Assembly (NCBI GenBank): GCA_030041275.1
Contig: JASHOE010000347.1
Location: forward strand, 1 to 36,523
Length of the DNA stretch: 36,523 bases
Direction of reading: 5' to 3'
From: Streptosporangiaceae bacterium
Lineage (GTDB): Bacteria; Actinomycetota; Actinomycetes; Streptosporangiales; Streptosporangiaceae
The notes below the pieces were generated by a model, which was not told the origin of the DNA, made no database searches, and was given only the letters and a program-made list of their open reading frames with translations. This document shows positions 32,608 through 36,523 of the stretch, in pieces. Numbering within the stretch: the stretch's first letter is position 1; each line of letters begins with the position of its first letter. The position numbers and the translations under genes are program-made.

Positions 32608-34323
32608 TTAATCAAAGATCCAGGTGCCCGGCAGCATCAATGGCCCATACGGCGACAGCCCGGCGCGCGCCGCGAGCTGCCACGCCGGGCCCCAGCCGTC
32701 GGCGAGCAGGCTCGCGTGTGCGGCGCGGCTCTCACTGGATGCTGGCGGCCGCAGCCGGTCGATGGGGCGGACCCGCGGGAAGATGCGCAGCGGCGCGCTG
32801 TCCGGCAGCCCGGCCCGGCGTCGGGCGATGGCTGCCGCGCGGTCCAGTCCGCCGAGCTCGTCCACCAGCCCGTGCGCGAGCGCGTCCGCGCCGGACCACA
32901 CGCGGCCCCTGGCCACCTCGTCCACTTGCTCGACCGTCATGCCACGGCCGGAGGCGACCTTGCCAGTGAAGTCCGCGTAGATGTGATCAAGATGCTCGTT
33001 GACCAGCGTCCACTCGTCCGCCGAGAACGGCCGGAGCTGCGAGAACATGGCCGCGTGCGCACCATGGGTGATCAGGTCGCTGCTGACCCCGGCCCGCCCG
33101 ATCGCCTCGCCGAGCACAGGCTTGCCGGTGATCACGCCGATGGAGCCGGTGATCGTGCCCGGCTGCGCGACGATCTCGTCGGCGGCCATGGAGATGTAGT
33201 AACCGCCGGACGCAGCCACGTCGCCCATCGAGACCACGACCGGCTTGCCCGCGGCCCTGGCCCGGACGACCTCACGCCAGATCGTGTCCGACGCGACGTA
33301 TGAGCCGCCAGGGCTGTTGACGCGCAGCAGAATCGCGCGGACATTCGCGTCCTTGACGGCGGACCTGATGGCGGCCGCGATCGTGTCCGATCCCATAGCG
33401 CCGCCGGTGAGCGGCCCGCGGCCGCTACGGCCACGCCTGATCGGCCCGGTCGCGTAGATCAGCGCCACGCCAGGCTCCGGCGCCGCGGACGCTTGGGTGA
33501 CCGCGGCGCGAGCCCGTTCGGCCAGGACCTTGCCACGCTGGTAGCGGGCGAGGTACAAGACCGCGGCGTCCGGGCCGGCCTGCTTGCGCGCGTGCGCATA
33601 CACCTCGTCGCGATAGCCGAGCTCGTCGACCAGGCCCTCGGCCTGAGCACGGACGGCCAGGAACGGCCCGGCGTCGATCAGCTCACTCACCTTGGCCCGG
33701 GGCAGCCCGCGCCGGTCCGCGACCGCCTGCACGATCTGCTCGGTCACCGAGGCGGTCAGCCTTTCGGTCTCCTGCCTGGCCGGCTCGGAGAACCCCGTCT
33801 CGGTCAGTTGCTCGGCGGCGCTCTTGAATTCGTGCCGCTTGGCCACCTGGAAATCGGCGCCCACGCGGTCCAGCACGCCGCGCAGGAAGATGCGCTCGAC
33901 CGCGATGCCGGTCAGGCCAAGGTCGCCCGACGGCTGCAGCCAGATCTGCTCGAACGCCGTCGCCAGGTAGTACTGCACGTTGCTGGCAGAGAACTCGCCG
34001 AACGACTCGGCCCACGCGATCGTGGTCTTGCCGGCGGCGGCGAAGTCGGCGACGGCGGCGCGCAGCTCCTGAACCGCGGCGAGGCCGATGGCCCGCCCGC
34101 CGAGACGAACGACCAGAGTCGTCACCCTGGCGTCGCCGCGGGCCCGGCGCAGGCCGTCGAGTACGTCGGGCAGCACCGCCCGATTGCGACTGGCGATCGC
34201 CGTCAGGGGGTCGGTCGGCCTGGTCTCGGCCAGGCCGTCGGTGAGGTCAAGCTCGAGGATGATCGGCGCCGTGCGCAGCTGGCGCAGCTTGGTCAGCTGG
34301 GCGGATATGGGCGAAGAAGGCAT
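32608..34323 (-). CDS. sppA: Signal peptide peptidase SppA, long (67K-like) form
   Basis: A 571-residue serine-lysine peptidase that digests cleaved signal peptides, built of two ClpP-like halves. In the first half the conserved lysine base is K167 (AKRHEFKSAAEQL). In the second half the nucleophile is S372 (GDVAASGGYYISMAADEIVA), preceded by LLRVNSPGGSYVASD and followed by TITGSIGVITGKP. The C-terminal part includes VASGRGMTVEQVDEVARGRV and HGLVDELGGLDRA. There is no N-terminal membrane helix (MPSSPISAQLTKLRQLRTAP), unlike E. coli SppA, so it may be cytoplasmic or peripheral. ATG at 34323 has a GGGG-rich ribosome site. It is divergent from the NUDIX gene across about 100 bases. Confidence 0.93.
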   Translation of the reverse strand: MPSSPISAQLTKLRQLRTAPIILELDLTDGLAETRPTDPLTAIASRNRAVLPDVLDGLRRARGDARVTTLVVRLGGRAIGLAAVQELRAAVADFAAAGKTTIAWAESFGEFSASNVQYYLATAFEQIWLQPSGDLGLTGIAVERIFLRGVLDRVGADFQVAKRHEFKSAAEQLTETGFSEPARQETERLTASVTEQIVQAVADRRGLPRAKVSELIDAGPFLAVRAQAEGLVDELGYRDEVYAHARKQAGPDAAVLYLARYQRGKVLAERARAAVTQASAAPEPGVALIYATGPIRRGRSGRGPLTGGAMGSDTIAAAIRSAVKDANVRAILLRVNSPGGSYVASDTIWREVVRARAAGKPVVVSMGDVAASGGYYISMAADEIVAQPGTITGSIGVITGKPVLGEAIGRAGVSSDLITHGAHAAMFSQLRPFSADEWTLVNEHLDHIYADFTGKVASGRGMTVEQVDEVARGRVWSGADALAHGLVDELGGLDRAAAIARRRAGLPDSAPLRIFPRVRPIDRLRPPASSESRAAHASLLADGWGPAWQLAARAGLSPYGPLMLPGTWIFD

Positions 34324-34428
34324 ACCCCACAGCCTAAGCTCGTCGGTCGGCGGCTGCGTGGCCCGCTACCTTCCGAGCTGGCCGATAGCATGTCGAAGTG
34401 GAGGCTCCTCCGGTGTTGCACGCACACG

Positions 34429-35349
34429 ATGGCTAGCCGGGACGGGAACGGCTGGGTTCGCTGCGCACTGGGGCACCGGCACTGGGGCAGGTTCGGCGCG
34501 GCTGGGCTGCTCGCCTACGTGACCGGAGGTCCCGTGCTGCTGCAGCAGCGGACCTGGTGGAGTCACCACGGCGGCACCTGGGGGCTGCCAGGCGGGGCGC
34601 GCGACAGCCACGAGTCCGCGCTGGCCGCGGCGCTGCGCGAGGCGCACGAGGAGTGTGGCGTACCGCCGGACGCGGTCCGGCAGCGGGCGGTGTTCACCGA
34701 CGATCACGGCGGCTGGTCCTACACGTCCGTCCTCGCCGAGGCGGATCAGCCGTTCGCCGTTCAGTCCGACGATGAAGAGAGCGACGAGGTCGCCTGGGTG
34801 CCGGCCGGCGAGGTCGCGACCCTCGAGCTGCACCCAGGCCTAGCCGCACACTGGGCGGAGCTGGCGGCCGAGTTGTCCCCGGTGACGCTGATCGTGGACA
34901 GCGCGAACGTGGTCGGGTCACGACCCGACGGCTGGTGGCGCGACCGGGTCGGCGCGACCGTGCGGCTTGCCGAGCAGCTCGCTTCGCTGGTAACGGAGGG
35001 ACTCACCGAGCTTCCGGCTGGTATCGCCCCGGCCGCACCGCCGGCCGGTGCCCTGCTCGACAGCGGTACCGGCGAACTCGCCCGGATGGCCGACGGCCTG
35101 ACGCACCTTCGGTGGCTGCCGGATGTCGTGCTCGTCGTCGAGGGCTCGGCGCGGCCCGCCGTCACGGCGGTGACCGGACCGGTCCGGGTGCTGGCCGCGG
35201 CCGGCTCCGGCGACGACACGATCGCCGTGCTGGCCGGGCACACGCCGGGCCGGCGCATCGTGATCACCGCAGACCGCGAGCTGCGGGAGCGCTGCATCGC
35301 GGCCGGCGCCGCCGTCGCCGGCCCCGGCTGGCTTCTCGGTCTGCAGTAA
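34429..35349 (+). CDS. NUDIX hydrolase fused to a NYN/PIN-like domain
   Basis: A protein of about 306 residues. The N-terminal domain is a NUDIX hydrolase with the box G-x5-E-x7-R-E-x2-E-E in GGARDSHESALAAALREAHE followed by ECGV, preceded by TWWSHHGGTWGLP. It would cleave a nucleoside diphosphate linked to some moiety. After a linker comes a second domain starting VTLIVDSANVVGSRPDGWWR. It resembles NYN/YacP PIN-like ribonucleases in its D-x-A-N-V-V-G motif and in the later acidic positions SGDDTIAVL and ITADRELRERC. The acids could form a metal site. The pairing suggests nucleotide or RNA end processing, which is inference. The start is uncertain: ATG 34390 adds 13 residues and ATG 34429 begins MASRDGNGWV. 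Neither has a convincing ribosome site. Confidence 0.82.
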   Translation: MASRDGNGWVRCALGHRHWGRFGAAGLLAYVTGGPVLLQQRTWWSHHGGTWGLPGGARDSHESALAAALREAHEECGVPPDAVRQRAVFTDDHGGWSYTSVLAEADQPFAVQSDDEESDEVAWVPAGEVATLELHPGLAAHWAELAAELSPVTLIVDSANVVGSRPDGWWRDRVGATVRLAEQLASLVTEGLTELPAGIAPAAPPAGALLDSGTGELARMADGLTHLRWLPDVVLVVEGSARPAVTAVTGPVRVLAAAGSGDDTIAVLAGHTPGRRIVITADRELRERCIAAGAAVAGPGWLLGLQ

Positions 35350-35377
35350 GCCGGTCGTCGCGGGTAACCGGGGTGAG

Positions 35378-35399
35378 CTCATCGTCCTGATCGGATGAG
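35378..35399. terminator. Weak hairpin after the NUDIX gene
   Basis: CTCATC and GATGAG form a 6-bp stem with a 10-base loop, 28 bases after the NUDIX stop codon and 83 bases before the kinase gene. It could be a terminator or an operator. Confidence 0.25.
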
Positions 35400-35481
35400 A
35401 TCGATTGCCGAACGGGCCCGCGATGTCACGAAGCCGGACATCATGGCTGCTGTTGCCCTCATATCGTGAGGAGATGGTGAC

Positions 35482-36523
35482 GTGGCGGAGGCAGATTTAG
35501 TGCAGCCCCTGCGCCGGTGGGACCCGGAGCAGGTGGGCGGCTTCACGCTGCTCGGCCGGCTCGGTGCGGGGGCGATGGGCCAGGTGTATCTCGGCCGCTC
35601 GGCTGCGGGCAGGCTCGTCGCGGTCAAGACCATCAAGGCTGAGCTGGCCGAAGAACCCGACTTCCGGACCCGGTTCGGCCAGGAGGTCGCGGCGGCCCGC
35701 CGAGTCAGCGGTGCCTTCACGGCCGCGGTCGTCGCGGCCGACTCCGAGGCGGACATCCCGTGGCTGGCCACCGTCTACGTGCCGGCTCCGGCGCTCAGCC
35801 AGCTGGTGCGGACCTGCGGCCCAATCCCGCCGCAGGCGGTCCGGTGGCTGGCGGCCGGGTGCGCCGAGGCGCTGGAGTCCATTCACGGCGTCGGCCTCGT
35901 GCACCGCGACCTCAAGCCGTCGAACGTCCTAGTCTCGCCGGACGGCCCTCGGGTGATCGACTTTGGCGTCGCGCGGGCGGCGGAGCGGATCCAGCTGACG
36001 GTGACCCGCAGCAGCGTCGGCACCCCCGCATACATGGCGCCGGAACAGGCCAGAGACACGAGACAGGCGACGTCCGCCAGCGACGTCTACGCGCTGGGCG
36101 CGACCATGCTGTTCGCTGCGACGGGCCACCCGCCGTACCAGGGCGAGACGGTGATGGATGTGCTGGTACGCCTCGCCAGCGACCCTCCGGACCTGGCCGG
36201 GCTGCCCGCCGGGCTATCGGACGTCGTCACCGCGTGCCTCGAGCGCGATCCCCGGCACCGGCCGACGGCCGGAACGCTGCTCGCCCGGCTCGCGCCGGAC
36301 CTCGCGGCGAGCGGCGAACTTGACGCCACCCCGCTCCCGCCCGCCGCCCTCGACCTGATCGAGGAGTTCCGCACGCTGCCGCCGGCCGCGGCCTCGAGGC
36401 TCCCGGTGCCGGGCGGCGCGTCCGCTGACGACGCGACCATCGGTTCGCAGGCTGCGCGGCTTGACGGCGGCGCCGGCCGCGACGCCGCCGGAGGTGATCG
36501 CGCCCGGCCGGGCTGGGCTCGAC
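35482..36523 (+). CDS. PknB-like Ser/Thr protein kinase, C-terminus beyond the window
   Basis: The first 347 residues of a Hanks-type kinase. The glycine loop is LGAGAMGQVYLG, the ATP lysine K49 is in VAVKTI, the catalytic D143 is in LVHRDLKPSNVL, the metal-binding D160 is in VIDFGVARA, and the activation segment TRSSVGTPAYMAPEQ has phosphorylatable Thr/Ser. The kinase domain runs to about residue 275, then an Ala/Pro/Asp/Gly-rich linker begins. In this family that usually leads to a membrane helix and an external sensor domain, which lie outside the window. GTG at 35482 has GAGGAG eight bases upstream. It follows the NUDIX gene by 132 bases on the same strand. Confidence 0.93.
   Translation, partial: MAEADLVQPLRRWDPEQVGGFTLLGRLGAGAMGQVYLGRSAAGRLVAVKTIKAELAEEPDFRTRFGQEVAAARRVSGAFTAAVVAADSEADIPWLATVYVPAPALSQLVRTCGPIPPQAVRWLAAGCAEALESIHGVGLVHRDLKPSNVLVSPDGPRVIDFGVARAAERIQLTVTRSSVGTPAYMAPEQARDTRQATSASDVYALGATMLFAATGHPPYQGETVMDVLVRLASDPPDLAGLPAGLSDVVTACLERDPRHRPTAGTLLARLAPDLAASGELDATPLPPAALDLIEEFRTLPPAAASRLPVPGGASADDATIGSQAARLDGGAGRDAAGGDRARPGWAR

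Overview
This window is chromosomal DNA of very high G+C with dense gene packing, many GTG starts, stop/start overlaps and few T-runs. It most likely comes from an actinomycete. Supporting markers are a Kgd-type 2-oxoglutarate dehydrogenase N-terminus, an LCP cell-wall ligase, a PknB-like kinase and an actinobacterial-style hut operon. I saw no tRNA, rRNA, insertion sequence, phage gene or CRISPR array. Both edge genes (2-oxoglutarate dehydrogenase on the left, Ser/Thr kinase on the right) are cut by the window.

Left part (1-6.6 kb): kgd N-terminus, a Xi-class GST/quinone reductase, a DedA membrane protein, an orphan BlaI-type repressor, a nitrilase-superfamily amidase, an MntP manganese exporter, and a ferredoxin gene overlapping a membrane-anchored S53 (sedolisin) peptidase gene by one base. 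A small methyltransferase gene runs divergently. From 6.6 to 11.1 kb lies a glycan-type cluster. A tight three-gene operon (GT4 glycosyltransferase, methyltransferase, alpha/alpha-toroid protein) is divergent from gmd (GDP-mannose 4,6-dehydratase). A VIT/Ccc1 metal transporter follows.

Middle part (12-21.7 kb): a complete four-gene OpuC-type ABC importer (ATPase, two permeases, lipoprotein) is closed by a perfect GC-rich hairpin. Next come a low-molecular-weight phosphatase and a PhyH-like protein, the latter divergent from hutU. The hut genes run hutU, an M20 amidohydrolase, then hutF, with minimal gaps. They can take urocanate to imidazolonepropionate and formiminoglutamate to formylglutamate and probably glutamate. 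The missing step, hutI, lies about 6.5 kb downstream at 28.2-29.3 kb. Between them sit an LCP ligase, a DUF5519-type protein, a nucleotidyltransferase, a small ABM-like protein, a TerC transporter and an FAD oxidoreductase with a degenerate receiver domain. hutH and a hut regulator are not in the window.

Right part (29.4-36.5 kb): a NarL-type two-component pair, a flavin reductase with an unusual proline-rich hexapeptide-repeat N-terminus, SppA, a NUDIX protein with a C-terminal NYN/PIN-like domain, and the kinase.

The points most worth checking are: the PhyH-like gene, whose Shine-Dalgarno sequence lies in a perfect 15-bp hairpin and whose protein lacks two of three iron ligands; the NUDIX-NYN fusion; the 18-bp coding repeat in the flavin reductase; the oxidoreductase whose reading frame runs about 310 bases antisense into terC; and a palindrome upstream of the OpuC-type operon. 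No single locus is clearly a new system. The GT4/methyltransferase/toroid/Gmd cluster is the best candidate for an uncharacterised pathway.
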